A stretch of DNA of 64,000 bases from Taudactylus pleione (GCA_031769625.1 JAUIMM010000686.1:2046001-2110000); one strand, 5' to 3'. Positions 10,415 through 21,733 are shown, numbered from the stretch's first letter. Numbers and translations are program-made. Notes: generated from the sequence alone by a model not told the origin.

Positions 10415-10904
10415 GGACCTCATTCAGAGGCGGTCGTTAATTGCAAGCGGTAGCTCTGAATCAGGGCGGCCGCTTGCATCCTGAACGACCGCCTCCTTGT
10501 CGATCGCTAAGATGGTGATCACCATCGCGACCATCGGGGCTTACGACCAGACCCTAAGGTTGGGTCTGGGCACTCGTAAGCCCCAGGGAGCTTTCTGCTC
10601 TGATGGAGCAGGAAGCTCCCCACTGACATCACTGATGATGTCAGTGCGGCCGCCCACAAAACGGTAGGCGTTCGTTAAGGAACGCCTCCATTTTGGAAAC
10701 CACCCCCCGGCCCGCCTACCAAACGGGGCAAGCTGTCAATCAACATCGACAGCCGCCCCTTTGGTAGCGAGCTCCAGAGCGACAGAGTTTCTCTGTCACT
10801 CCGGGGCTTGCGCATGCGCAGTGCGGCCGCTGCGCGTGCACAGGTCAAACCATCGAGTCGGTTACGAGTGCATCGGCGCTTGCGACCGACTCTGAATAAG
10901 GTCC
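10415..10904. mobile_element. Harbinger-like MITE with AGA duplication
   Basis: Inverted termini GGACCTCATTCAGAGGCGG and CGACTCTGAATAAGGTCC, flanked by AGA at 10412-10414 and 10905-10907. The GC-rich interior has several self-complementary arms (GCCGCTTGCATCC, CATCACTGATGATGTCAGTG). Three-base duplications and GGGCCTGATTCAG-like ends recur in at least nine other elements here. PIF/Harbinger is inferred from TSD length. Confidence 0.75.
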
Positions 10905-11124
10905 AGAGCCCCTTTAATTCAGATGACTTTTGCTAGCAAGTCACATAAGAAACAGCATTCCAGCTAAAACTAGAATTTCTAGCTGCTGAGCTCAAAGCTC
11001 ATGATACTCAGTTATGTGGTACAGCAAGTTTCTGGACACAACTGAGGCATATGACTAATCATAAGAGGGTTTCATATTTTTACTTATTGAACGCCTGCCT
11101 CACTGCCAGATCTCAATGCACTAT

Positions 11125-12066
11125 GGGTCTGATTCAGCAGCGGACGCAATTTCAACATATTTGAGGATCGAGTGATCGTTTACTATTGCGCATGTGCGAA
11201 TGCCACACTGTGCACACACTACATTACATTCGCACATAGGATTCACTTGCAAAGAAAGTGTCAGGTGGTCAGGCAAGGTCGGCTCGAGGTATGGTCGACC
11301 AGTGCGATCGAACAGGGGAGCCATCCCATAGGGGGCGCACCTCTCCCAACATCTCGATTTCAGTGGGACAGCACTGTGTTAACTGTTCCATCCATTGGCC
11401 GAAGTGGCCCGTGGGTGGTCTGGTCGGGAGGTTGGGCACACCCACCGCCGCAGCTGTGTGGCGGTGCCGGACCCTGCAGTAGCCGAATGGATGCGGTGCG
11501 TATTCGCGTGGCATCCATTCAGTGCCGGGAGTGGGCTGGGGAAAGCCCAGCTAGTGACGGAGTTCTGGGCTCGTCCCCAGCCTGATGTTACATGGGAGGC
11601 GTGCAATGCGGGCATGCCCCCATATAACGGCATTTATGGGGGAGTGGCCTATGGTAATTAGACCACGCCCCTGTTTTCTGTCGCGACAAGTATCGTTGCT
11701 GCACAGGGCACAGCTACCACTGGAGCCAGCCCTGTGGTCAGCGATTGAGAGAGGTAACGGGGATGGTTAGGCAAATGCAGGCGTGTCTGATCGTTTAAAT
11801 GCCATTTCATGGGCGTGCATAAATTAGTTATTGCCTTCGCTTTCACAGCATGAGAGCTCTCTGCGTGTCAGGAGAGCTGCAGTGTTTGCGGTTGGTCAGA
11901 CTTGATTGGTTGGTGTGAGTTGATGTTACCGATGTTTACGCAGGAGCGCGACAATGGACAGATATGAGAAGGCAGCAGTGGGCGTCCCTATGCTCGGGTA
12001 AGCTTTGGAAGCATTAGCATATTTTCGCAGCTGCATTCTGTGTGGAATCGCAGCTGCAATTGTATA
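11125..12066. mobile_element. Harbinger-like MITE with nested insertion
   Basis: Starts GGGTCTGATTCAGCAGCGG. Its right part (11800-12060, including GGGCGTGCATAAATTA and TTAGCATATTTTCGCAG) matches 38290-38570 of a related MITE whose right end is intact. The middle (about 11300-11690) is a foreign hAT-related segment. The right terminus is eroded, so the end is approximate. Confidence 0.6.
11300..11690 (-). mobile_element. hAT-like nonautonomous element, inverted relative of 43629-44032
   Basis: The words GGGGAGCC...CCATAGGGGGCGCAC, TGGTCTGGTCGGGAGG, GGCATCCATTCAGTG, GGGGAAAGCCCAGC and GTGGCCTATGGTAATTAG occur here in the opposite order and orientation to 43680-44020. It carries no coding region. 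The larger open frames that overlap it (11172-11661) are shadows in GC-rich DNA. Confidence 0.65.
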
Positions 12067-12770
12067 ATAATCGCATAATGTGCGCTAATCCCACTTTTCC
12101 CCATAATGCCGCTTCATACATCTCCCCCACTATGTTTTACCATTTCCAAAATGGTGGCTGCATTACTTGCTGGAGCAATATCATCAATAAGAACAACCTA
12201 AAATGTTGGGGAGTATAAATATAAACCCTCAGCAATCCACTAGTAAGTGTTTTAAAGTAACGCAAATTGCCTAAACGCAGAGCAACAGGATCACTGGTCA
12301 ATTTGGCCACACATATTGGGCAAATTGGGCAATAGCTGGCCACTCAGTCCTTATGCTGAGCCACTGGATCACTTCCATCTATTACAGGAGCTTTTTAGTG
12401 AACTCAGGGTCTGATTAAGAGATTTACGCAGTTGAGCGTTGTTTTGTTACTGTGCATGTGTGAAGTCTAGAAAACTTTTACTACGCATGCATGAACCACT
12501 GTATGAGATACTGTTTGCAATCGTGTACAGTATCGCTAGCACTTGAGAAGGGGTTTGCGATCTTGTTAAGGGAGGGTCATGGGTGTGTCTGAGAATGCTG
12601 CTGCATTGCCAATCACAAATCCACAGCTTCAGAGGCCAGGTTTAGTTGGATTTGAGGAGAGTAGCTAGAGTAGACCCTACTCTACCGCAAATGTTTATGT
12701 TGTGGTCGATGTTGGAGTATTTACAATCTCCATTGTAAATGCACAGACCACACAGCCTGGGTGTCTCCCC
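12066..12770. other. No recognisable gene
   Basis: It contains AGGGTCTGATTAAGAGATTTACGC at about 12408, which resembles one eroded end of the GGGCCTGATTCAG family, but no partner end is visible. Confidence 0.35.
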
Positions 12771-12990
12771 ACTCATCAGGGGCTGATTGACCATTGAATT
12801 CTCTGGGAAAATTCCTGGTGGGCCAATGTGTCCGTGGTGCTGCCTGATGGACAGGTGACCTTTTTTATTTTTTGTCTTTTTATTTTTTTTACTTTCACTT
12901 CTTGCCTGAAAGCTCCCAGGCAGAGCGTGCGGAGCAGCTGCAGGATCCAGCATGGGACCCAGCAACGAGGTAAGACCTGGATGAGAGGAA

Positions 12991-13275
12991 CCCAGCCCTG
13001 TGTGACAGCCCCTTCTATACCCAGCACCGTGTGACACACAGCCACTTCTACTGTATGTCCAGTCCTGTGTGACAGCCCCTTCTATACCCAGCCCTGTGTA
13101 ACAGCCCCTTCTACTCCCAGCCCTGTGTAACAGCCCCTTCTACTCCCAGCCCTGTGTGAGAGCCCCTTCTACTTCCAGCCATCTGTGACAGCCCCTTCTA
13201 TAACCAGCCCTGTGTAACAGCCCCTTCTACTCCCAGCCCTGTGTAGCAGCCCCTTCTATGCCCAGCCCTGTGTGA
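12991..13275. repeat. About 30-bp minisatellite, first block
   Basis: Nine to ten imperfect copies of CCCAGCCCTGTGTGACAGCC plus a CCTTCTATA-like tail. A closely related block lies at 14050-14205, on the other side of a MITE. Confidence 0.9.
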
Positions 13276-13481
13276 CCAGGGTCGTCGGATTAAGGCTATG
13301 GGGGGCCTTGAGCACTTTAGACAGGGGGGCCCTATTACAGATGTAGGCAGATGAATTATCTCTCTCTTTCACTCTATATAAAATATGTATTTTGGTACAG
13401 CAGTATAATGTGTATGTGTGGGCACATGTTCTGCCTTCTCTGCTCCCAGATCCTGTTACGATACCAATCACCCCACATAGT

Positions 13482-13859
13482 GAGCCTGATTCAGAGGTGG
13501 GCGCAGCTACTGTATGGTTACCGCCGGGGACACATATTGGAATTGCACGGAGATCTATGCAATTTCAATAGGTGTTCCTAGGCGGGGACTTATATGGCGA
13601 TGGGTGTGTGGGTGTCAGTGCTGCGTCGAAAGATGCAGTTTCACTGGCACCGCCGCAGACATTCTGAGCAACCATAACGTTGCTCTAATGTCTGATGGTG
13701 CAGTTGATGTTCGATTGATGGTGCGACGGATTTGTTTTGCGGCCTGGTGGGTGTCTCAATAAGATGCCTACCGACTGCGGCATTAGCATTAAGATGCTGT
13801 AGTGGCTGCGACTTTGTCACAGCTGCTACTGCAGATTCATCCACATCTGAATCAGGCCC
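13482..13859. mobile_element. Harbinger-like MITE with AGT duplication
   Basis: Inverted ends GAGCCTGATTCAGAGGTGG and CACATCTGAATCAGGCCC, flanked by AGT at 13479-13481 and 13860-13862. About 378 bp, no coding content. Confidence 0.8.
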
Positions 13860-14049
13860 AGTATTGCTACACCCCCACCCCACCACCCAGGTGGCAGTAA
13901 TATATCCCCATGATATCAATACACCCCCAATCCCATTAACACTACCCCACGGATAACATTAATGCACCCCACCCCCAGACTGCATTAACATACCCCTACA
14001 CCTTCTCATACATTGTACTTACCTCACCAGGAAGATCATGCTGCCCTTA

Positions 14050-14205
14050 CACAGACCCAGCCCTGTGTGACAGCCACTTTCTCCTGTATCCAGCCCTGTG
14101 TGACAGCTTCTTCTATATCCAGCCCTGTGTGACAGCCTCTTCTCCTGTACCCAGCCCTGTGTGACAGCCTCTTCTCCTGTACCCAGCCCTGTGAAACAGT
14201 CCCTC
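14050..14205. repeat. About 32-bp minisatellite, second block
   Basis: About five copies of CAGCCCTGTGTGACAGCCTC plus TTCTCCTGTACC-type tails. The unit is related to that at 12991-13275. Confidence 0.85.
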
Positions 14206-14744
14206 TTGTGTATGTACCCGGTGCCCCCTGCCTGGCTTATCATGATTAATAGGAGCAGCCTAACCCTGCGAGTCCCTCTGCCTGTGCCATGCCAAGCTAT
14301 GTGCCAGTCTTCTCCCTGCATTTCTTTCTTATCTTTCCCTCCATCCTTCTGTAACTGTCCCCATTGCCTCTCTCTACTCCTGTATTTTCAAATGCTGACT
14401 AACCAAATGCCAGTCGTGTGCCAGTCTACTCTGCTTACTGCGGATTACTGCTTATTGCTGTTGGGTATCACAGAATACAAGTTTATTATTTCTGATTGCC
14501 ACAGGCGGCAGATCTGATTGTTGCTGGGTGCCACAGGCCACTGCGTTTATTTTTGTTGTTTGTCACAGACTCCAGAGTTATTTTTTGCTGAGTGCCACAG
14601 TTGGTAAAGATGATTATTACTGAGTGCTTGGTTTGGTTACCTATTACTTGGTTTGGTTACTATTGTGAAATATGTTAAAGGGATAGGGGATAGGGATATG
14701 CGAGACCGGTTCTCAGAGAAAAACAACAACTGAATTTAGGGGTT

Positions 14745-14745
14745 C

Positions 14746-14784
<39 letters not shown>

Positions 14785-14801
14785 CACACACACACACACA
14801 A
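14745..14801. repeat. (TA)n(CA)n microsatellite
   Basis: A TA run followed by a short CA run, directly outside the left end of the Tc1 element. Tc1 targets TA dinucleotides. Confidence 0.95.
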
Positions 14802-14860
14802 ACACAATACTGTGCAAAAGTTTTAGGCAGGCAGGTGTTGAAATAAATGCAGTAAAGTAA

Positions 14861-15225
14861 AGGCTCATACACACTAGACGATGTGCTGTATGAATGATGT
14901 TGGTGACGGATTTCCTTTGAACTATCTGTAGTGCAGGACAAACGATATTGGGTGTACACACCGAAAGATATCTTTAAAGATATAAAGACTTCACCGAAAG
15001 ATATCTTTCAGTGAAGTCATCCTGCCACATCTCTGAACAGGCAATTCTTGACGATATTGTCAGATTGGCTTGAATGTACGGACAGCAAAAGACATCGTTA
15101 ATGACCCACGGGAGCGTGCATCAAAGGTCATTCACTGCATACACACTGAATGATATGAACGATATATCGTTGAACAAAATCGTTATTGTCCATATTCATA
15201 AAAATCGTCTAGTGTGTATAAGGCT
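14861..15225. mobile_element. MITE with TAA duplication, AGGCTCATACACAC family
   Basis: Inverted ends AGGCTCATACACACTAGACG and CGTCTAGTGTGTATAAGGCT, flanked by TAA at 14858-14860 and 15226-15228. Internal complementary segments (GAAAGATATCTTT repeats) make it strongly self-folding. It lies within the Tc1 leader. Confidence 0.85.
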
Positions 15226-15482
15226 TAAGAATGCTTCAAAAATAGAAGTGTTAATAGATTATTTTTAGCAATTAAAAAAATGCAAAGTGCATTGACAGAA
15301 GAGAAATCTAAATCAAATCAATATTTGGTGTGACCACTCTTTGTCTTCAAAACAGCATCAATTCTTCTAGGTATACTTGCGCAAAGTCAGGGATTTTGTA
15401 GGATTACAGTCAGGTGTATGATTAACCAATCATAACAAAAAGGTGAAAATAATCATCATTTTCATATGCAGGTTGAAACATT

Positions 15483-16070
15483 GGGCCTGATTCAGACCCG
15501 CTCGCTAAGATGCATACTCTCGCTGCTGATGGTATACAGTGTGTATGCATTGTGCGCATGCGTATGCATCACAGTGCGCATGTGCATACCTTAGCGAAAG
15601 TTCACAATGCATTCGCTCACTGCACATAGACAGCCCAGCAGAGTGAGTGACAGGGGAAGCCGTTTATAGGTGGCAACAGGGGCTGGCTATTAAAAATGGG
15701 GGAGTGGAGGTGCAAACGCAGGCGTGCCTGAGCATCTCAACGGCGTTTTAGAGGTGTTTATAATTAAAAGACAGCATCATAGTACACGTCACCTGGCTTT
15801 TATTTACAATGAAGTGCTCGCAGTAGGGTATAGTCAACCTCAAGCGCTGCGATAGCATCCGATGTACCGATGGTTGCACACTCTTCCTGGAAATTACGTG
15901 CACAAGTATGCGTCTTAAAACAGGCTGGTGGGTGTCTGCATATACTATGTGATCGCTTTCTAAGAAATACTGGGCGTGCTAATGCATTGCTGTGCGGTAG
16001 CACTGCCTGCGCAATTTGCATACACATTGTGAGTGCAATCGCATCTAGAGAGCGGCTCTGAATCAGGCCC
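15483..16070. mobile_element. Harbinger-like MITE inside Tc1
   Basis: Inverted ends GGGCCTGATTCAGACCCGC and GCGGCTCTGAATCAGGCCC, flanked by ACA on both sides if two extra T's on the left are allowed. The open frame across 15800-16228 on the minus strand is a by-product of this GC-balanced repeat. Confidence 0.75.
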
Positions 16071-16174
16071 ACAGTCATTAACTGAAACAGAAACAGCTGT
16101 GTAGGAGGTTTAAAACTGGGTGAGGAACAGACAAACTCTGCTACAAAGGTAGCAGACAGTTTCATGCATACACC

Positions 16175-16575
16175 ATGGCAAGACTGAGCCCAACAACAAG
16201 ACACAAGATAGTTATACTGCATCAGCAAGGTCTCTCCCAGGCAAAGATTTCAAAGCAGACTGGGTTTTCAAGATGGGCTGTTCAAGCTCTATTGAAGAAG
16301 GGCAATGTTGAGGACCATAGGCGCAGAGGTTAGCCAAGGAAACTTAGTGCATCAGATGAAAGACACATCATGCTTACTTCTCTTTGAAATCGGAAGATGT
16401 CCAGCAGCTCAGAACTGGCAGGAACCAGTGGGACCCAGTTACACCCATCTACTGTTTGAAGAAGTCTGGGCAGAAGTGGTCTTCATGGAATAATTGTGGC
16501 CAAAAAGCCATACCTTTGACGTGGAAACAAGGCCAAGCGACTCTACTATGCACGAAGACATAGGAACTGGGGTGC
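16175..16575 (+). pseudogene. Tc1 transposase, degenerate and truncated
   Basis: From the ATG at 16175 the frame reads MARLSPTTRHKIVILHQQG and then KISKQTGFSRWAVQALLKK, an N-terminal helix-turn-helix (paired-type) DNA-binding domain. A stop occurs near 16335 (RRRG*). Later pieces read SLGRSGLHGIIVAKKP and NKAKRLYYARRHRNW (about 16460-16570), the linker just before the catalytic DD34E core. The core itself (first Asp onward) is gone because the sequence changes into a Penelope-like element at about 16575-16650. It cannot encode an active enzyme. Confidence 0.85.
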
Positions 16576-16651
16576 GTGAATTTCACAGGATTTGTTCTAG
16601 TATTGTGATCCTCAAAAGCAGTGATTAGTGACACATCCTGTGAAATTCACG
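16575..16651. repeat. 17-bp perfect inverted repeat at Tc1/PLE junction
   Basis: CGTGAATTTCACAGGAT at 16575-16591 is the exact complement of ATCCTGTGAAATTCACG at 16635-16651, with a 43-bp spacer. The right arm is reverse-transcriptase coding sequence of the PLE, so the left arm looks like a short inverted PLE piece at the insertion edge. Confidence 0.8.
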
Positions 16652-17452
16652 TACAATATAAATAGGGAGACCATCCTATTTCTTGATATACAAATGAACC
16701 TTAGGGATGGTATAATAGTGACTTCTGTTTTACCAAATCTACGGGTCGCAATAATTTATTGCATATGATCAGTTTTCAACCCACACCCCTTAAAAGGGGT
16801 TTACCCTACTCCCAAATGTTGCACATTAAACAGATCATATCCGACCCCATAATAGCAGAACAACAAATTGATAGCCCAATAGATAACTTCATAGTAAGAG
16901 GGTGCAGCTTAAAATTATTAAAACAAGCTAAAGCCAAAGTATTACAGCTAGACAGGAGTTTGCTTCTTAATAAGAAACCATTTCTACCATGGGTGACCGA
17001 ATATAGTACTGCGAGCAATATTATAAACCATACTGCAAAAAAACTGCGGCCGATCATGCAGACTGACAATGAGATGAAAATGCAGAATACCAAATTTATG
17101 CCATTCTACACACGCATTCGCAACCTTAGAGACATATTAGTTAAAACGGATATCAGTAATAGAGGTAGACCTATTATCAATTTTCTTAATACCAAAAAAG
17201 ATGCATAAAATGCTCATGTGCGACATGTAGATACTTAATACCGGGCGAAGTGTTCTACCACCCACATACGGGAAAAGCCTGAAAATCAGACATTGTCTAA
17301 GTTGTAACTCAAAGTTGGTTATTTATCAGATAATATGCCCTTGCAGATTTTCTCATATTGGCAAAACCGAATGTGCCTTTAAAGAAAGGATGGCAGTGCA
17401 CCGTTCCACCATAAGATCAGCTGTCAATAATGGTGATAACGACCAGCTTGTA

Positions 17453-18601
17453 TGTCACGATCTGGTATAAGGAATTCCTCAGTTGAAGGACTATGAGCCT
17501 GGGGTTAGGGCGGCTAGGGAGCAACAGATGGGATGCTAGCAACAATGTCCTCCTTAAGATCAAACCCAGTGACCCCTCCTATTTGGATTTGGGTTTCGCC
17601 GCACTGAGTGAGCAGGTCGTAGCCCTCTGGTTAGGTACCTGGATGTGACGAAGACCGGGAGCTGACACTATAAGTAAGATGACTAGGAGACTGCATACGC
17701 AGTGTAACAATATGGAATGTAATGTATACACGGAGAATGGCACTATGAGTCAGTATACGGATGCTGTACTGAGTACACACACTGGTGATCAAGATGCGGG
17801 ATAGACACAGGAGAATGGCAGTATACGGATGCTGTACTGAGTACACACGCTGGTGATCCAGACATAGGATAGACACAGGATAATGGCACTAGGAGTCAGT
17901 ATACGGGTGCTGCTTAATGCTGAAGTTGTTTCACTGGAGTTAACACACAGACAAATACTGAAGAAATCACTAGAGAAGTCAGATGCTGATTAGTGCTGAA
18001 GTTGTTTCACTGGAGTTTAGCACACAGACAAGTACTTAGGAAATCACTAGAGAAGTCAGACGCTGATCAGTGAAACAACTTCAGCACTAGAGTTTAGCCC
18101 AGAGACAGGTACTGAAATATTCATAGGATAACCAGACACTGATTAGTGCTGAAGTTAAACTGGAGTTTCAGCACAGAGTCAAGTACAGAAGAAATCACTG
18201 GAGAAGTCACAGGGAATCCAGACACTAGGATATAACACTGGTAGGAAAGAATGTGGAACCTGGAAAGCTGCAACAGCTAGTAATCACAGTCACTGTAAAA
18301 GCGAAGTTGAACAGCAGCTGGAGTCAGACTAAATACCCTTAGGTATTTGGTCATTGGATCAAAAGATCAGCTGAGTGACTGCAGGAATACCATTGGGATA
18401 GACTAGTCTGGTGATACGGACCAACATGGCTGTGCCCATGCCCACCTCCACGGGAACCAGGAAACACGCATGGAAGCCCTAGCAGACCCCGGGGAGAATA
18501 CTCAGCCCACCACTCGCCTCCACCCCCTGCGACTGAACACCTAAGCTCAAGGACGCCGGCGAGGTAGTGAGTAGCAACAGATGCCAGGTGGCATCCTGAC
18601 A
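17453..18601. mobile_element. Solo LTR inserted in the PLE nuclease
   Basis: It begins TGTCACGATCTGG and ends GGCATCCTGACA, giving TG...CA boundaries, with near-matching 5-bp flanks TTGTA (left) and CTGTA (right). The coding sense of the PLE resumes right after it. Interior repeats of CTGAAGTTGTTTCACTGGAG-like units (17930-18170) are imperfect. No gag or pol is present. The superfamily is unknown, with Gypsy likely by size and ends. Confidence 0.7.
17930..18200. repeat. Imperfect tandem units within solo LTR
   Basis: About four units of roughly 60-65 bp containing GATTAGTGCTGAAGTTGTTTC, GAGTTTAGCACACAGACAAG and GAAATCACTAGAGAAGTCAG. Confidence 0.75.
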
Positions 18602-19083
18602 CTGTAGCTTGGCATTTTGGTATAGTCCTGCATTCTTTAGCTTCAGATGATAGACCACATACCCCTTTTTATTAGGGGAGGTAATCGCCCTTTAGAACTA
18701 CTCCAATGAGAAACAGAGTGGATATACCCCAAAGGACTCAATGATCATTTTGGTCTTAATAGCTTCCTATAAATCTTGATTAGGATGGTCACCATATATG
18801 ACTACTGAATGGTTAGTCAAGGTCCCTTGGCAGTCTTTCAGTACTCTAAATTATATACTTAGAAATTATAAATTTTAGTCATATAAATTATATTAAGCAA
18901 TATCTATGGGTTGATATGGGCTATCTGCAATATTGGTAACATTTGTAATGATATGTAATAAACATAATAGTTTCACTTTTTCAGCGAAAGTAATTGACAC
19001 TGTTTGCTTAAGCATTGGTTGTTTATACTTGTATGTAAATCTTTATTGACCATTAATTGATAAGTATTTTATATTCTTGTTGT

Positions 19084-20683
19084 TGTAGTGTAATATCCCG
19101 CAGAGCTGGACTTAAGCTCTGCCCCCACATTTAAGGCCTGCCTCCCAGTGTTGCCGCGATTAAGCCCTGCCGCCCGGTGACATCATCTGTCAATCACCGG
19201 GAGGGCAGGAGGAACCAGGCTGCCAAAAGGGGGCGTGGCCTCGCAGGACTAAAAGGGGCGTGGCCTCGCAACAGGTGCAAAAAAATCATCCCCAGGGAGA
19301 AGGAGTGTGGCCATCTTAGGCTGGGGCCGTGGGACGGGAGGAGAGAGGTCCTGAGGTACCCTGGTGTCCTAGGGGAGGGTGCGTGGCAAGCTGCCATGAG
19401 GCACAATTCATATGTACAGGGGAACGCCCCTGTAATGCAGTAAGGGGCCCCCTGCAAGAAGGCCCTAGGCAATAAGGATCCTTAAAAAAGCCCCTGGGTA
19501 CAGACAAGGGGGGGAGTCACACCTCCCCACAGTCCTGCAAGGGAGCTGCAGATAAAGAGCAGTCCCACTGATATTGAACCCCTTCTGAGAAGAGGATTGG
19601 GGAGTGCTGCAGAGGTACCAGCTGGAAGCAGAGTGCCTGCTGAGTGAGGAAGTCACTGCAGAGGATCTCAAGGAAAGTGCTGCCTGATGCCAAAGTGGAA
19701 GATGAGAGATCTCCTGTGAAGAGACAGCCCATGTGATGAGAGGATGAGTGTCTGTGATGTGTAATGTTGGATCCCTGGTTGATGGCCGTTGGAGAAGTGC
19801 CCCATAGTGAGGGAGGGGTCAGTGCGAAATGGCAGTGTGGCTAGAATGGGAGTCCATTGGAAGAATCCTGTGTAACCATGTGCTGAAGTAGAGAAGCCCA
19901 GCAGTGAAAGGGTTAACAGTATGCATTAAGTTGCCAGCACGTCAGATGGGGAGTTTGACTGGGGCGGTACACCTGTCAAACCGTAACGCAGGTGTCCTAA
20001 GGCGAGCTCAGGGAGGACAGAAACCTCCCGTGGAGCAGAAGGACTAGTGGGACTTGTACTAGAGGCAGAGTCCTGGGATACACAGGACGTCAGTATGCCT
20101 TAAGGTGTATGCGGGATGATGGAAGGAGAGAGGGTCCCTGTGTAATGGGATGTGCCGCATGTTAGCAGTCTCTCATGAGGATAGAGACGAGTGCGATGAA
20201 CTTGGAGTGCCCTGTATGCTGTATGAAGTTTTTGTTGGACTGACATGCGTAGAATACTGAGACCAGCAACACCGGGTATGTGCTACTATTTCACTGCTGT
20301 GTCATATGTTTAATTCTGTGATGGAGGTGTTCGTTTGGAGTGGAATGTAACTAATCTTCTATAACCATTAAGCTTCAAATACAGCATTTACCATCTGCTG
20401 CAAGTATTGTGCTGGAGGAAGTTGTCGAAGTAGAGCTTGTAACCATTACGCTTACTGTGCTGGAGAATATGGAGGAGTGTAAATAAAGTTTTCCTGGTGC
20501 CCAACATTTCTTTACTGCACTGCACCTGTTGTCCACATGTGTTCCCTCCATCAGGTACTTTGTGCTAAGCACCTGAGTATTCGGGGGCCCTGCTGGTCAT
20601 GGATGCCATACCCACGCCATAGCCGGAGGTACTCCATGCAAGTGTACCACAGTACCAGTAGAGTTTCACAGTAGCGTGACTGT
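19084..20683. other. Unclassified GC-rich repeat, LTR-like tail
   Basis: No protein is recognisable. The beginning (19120-19260) has CpG-bearing segments such as GGGGCGTGGCCTCGCA, repeated twice. The final 300 bp (20380-20660) includes ACTGTGCTGGAGAATATGG, an AATAAA at 20482-20487 and CCAACATTTCTTTACTGCAC, which I recall from LTR tails in frog genomes. No matching second end was found. Confidence 0.35.
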
Positions 20684-21501
20684 GGGGCCTATTCATCATA
20701 ACTAAAGTTTCCCAGGAGGTAATTAGGTTTAGAACTCGCATGGAGTTCTACCTAATTACCGGAGGAATTCATCATTCCTCCTCCCTATAACTATCTATTC
20801 CGAAAAGCTGTCATTTTTGCGATGACAGCTTTTCAGGACATAGATAGTTATCCCTCTCTACACTAACTTACCGCAGCTGGAATCCGTGCTGCACATGCGC
20901 TGTTACATCTGTAAAACCAACGCATGCGCAGCACTGCCTACAGATGCGGTAAGTTTGTGTACCCCCTCCTCTCATCTGCCCCCCCCTCCCCCCTCCCTGC
21001 TCACCTCCCCCCCATCCAGCACTTACCTGTCCGCGCAGCAGCCTGTGGCTCCGTCTGCTATGCTGTCATGCTGTCATGCTGTCACTGTTTAGAAGAAAAA
21101 AAAAAAAACTTTTTTTTTCTTCTAAACTTTATTGTGTTCTGCTGGGGAGACCACATGACAGCATAGCAGATGGAGCCAGAGAAGAAATCAGAGCGCCGGA
21201 GGGAGACGCCGCGAGACCTCACCAGCTGGAAGCAGGTAAGTGTTACCTGCTATTGCCACCTCACAGTGGCGAATAGTAACTCCATCAATTCCGAAAATAC
21301 ATCATTTTCGGAATTTGATGAATACCATAATTTCCATATCCCCATACTAATGTATGGGGAGTGTGGAAATTAACGCAGGGGGACTTAGCAAGGAGATATC
21401 TGTGTTATCTCCTGTGCTAAGTATCTTCATGAATACTAAAATAATGTTATTTAAGGAAAATGTCCTTAAAAACTTTATTTTAGTGTTGATGAATAGGCCC
21501 C
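20684..21501. mobile_element. Long-hairpin MITE with TGT duplication
   Basis: Inverted ends GGGGCCTATTCATCATAAC and GTTGATGAATAGGCCCC, flanked by TGT at 20681-20683 and 21502-21504. Inner arms (CTCCGTCTGCTATGCTGTCATG and CATGACAGCATAGCAGATGGAG) are complementary around a centre near 21105 made of an A-run and a T-run (GAAGAAAAAA...TTTTTTCTTC). It can fold into a hairpin over much of its length. Non-coding. Confidence 0.85.
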
Positions 21502-21679
21502 TGTATCCTTTGTATTTTGTACTTCCATGGTGATGGGGTGCACTTTGATGATGCTCCGGTCTACGTACGTGGGTGACCGTAATTACTTCAGGCGGTGGCG
21601 TAAGTTCATCCCAGATGCCCAGAGGCAAGTTATAATTTCGTGACCCCCCCCCAAAAAAAGGATAAATAAATATGGTGCA

Positions 21680-21680
<1 letters not shown>

Positions 21681-21733
<53 letters not shown>

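Larger units (their letters stand above)
14803..16590 (+). mobile_element. Tc1-type DNA transposon, 3'-truncated and interrupted
   Basis: Its left end carries CACAATACTGTGCAAAAGTTTTAGGCAGG, which I recognise as a vertebrate Tc1 terminus, followed by leader text CAATATTTGGTGTGACCACTC and CAGCATCAATTCTTCTAGGT. It is interrupted by MITEs at 14861-15225 and 15483-16070 and then carries a broken transposase (16175-16575). It ends abruptly at the junction with a Penelope-like element, so the right terminus is lost. Confidence 0.85.
16640..18775 (+). pseudogene. PLE reverse transcriptase / GIY-YIG fragment
   Basis: At about 16643 the frame gives KFTYNINRETILFLDI, the RT palm end (compare IKFTYNISAECINFLDV in the later copy). 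Next come LLHMISFQPTPLKRGLPYSQM (16757-16815), the linker (16759-17208, open), a C-S-C-A-T-C cysteine cluster (about 17210-17235), HPHTGKA, and VIYQIICPC...HIGKT with KERMAVHRSTIRSAV (about 17320-17425), the GIY-YIG nuclease. Several frame changes and stops separate these parts. GIY-YIG in PLEs nicks the target to prime reverse transcription. Confidence 0.8.
16635..19083 (+). mobile_element. Penelope-like element, 5'-truncated, interrupted by solo LTR
   Basis: It holds the end of a PLE reverse transcriptase, the connecting region and a GIY-YIG nuclease (16640-17450), a gap filled by a solo LTR (17453-18601), then the end of the same nuclease domain (about 18605-18775) and an AT-rich tail. The last part reads IDHIP, RGGNR, TEWIY and GLNDHFGLNSFL, which continues the PLE C-terminus. 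It is a different family from the pair at 25990-32142. Confidence 0.8.

Noticed and set aside
11172..11661. Several overlapping frames of 74-137 residues on both strands
   Set aside because: They overlie a GC-rich nonautonomous hAT fragment. Frames open on both strands at once with no domain, and the relative at 43.6-44.0 kb does not preserve them.
12642..13037. Possible host exon on the minus strand
   Set aside because: The first part translates the 30-bp minisatellite (GAGYRRG-type) and the rest is low-complexity Lys. No splice or domain evidence.
15800..16228. A 142-residue minus-strand frame
   Set aside because: It lies across the MITE/Tc1 boundary, antisense to the transposase, and matches no family.
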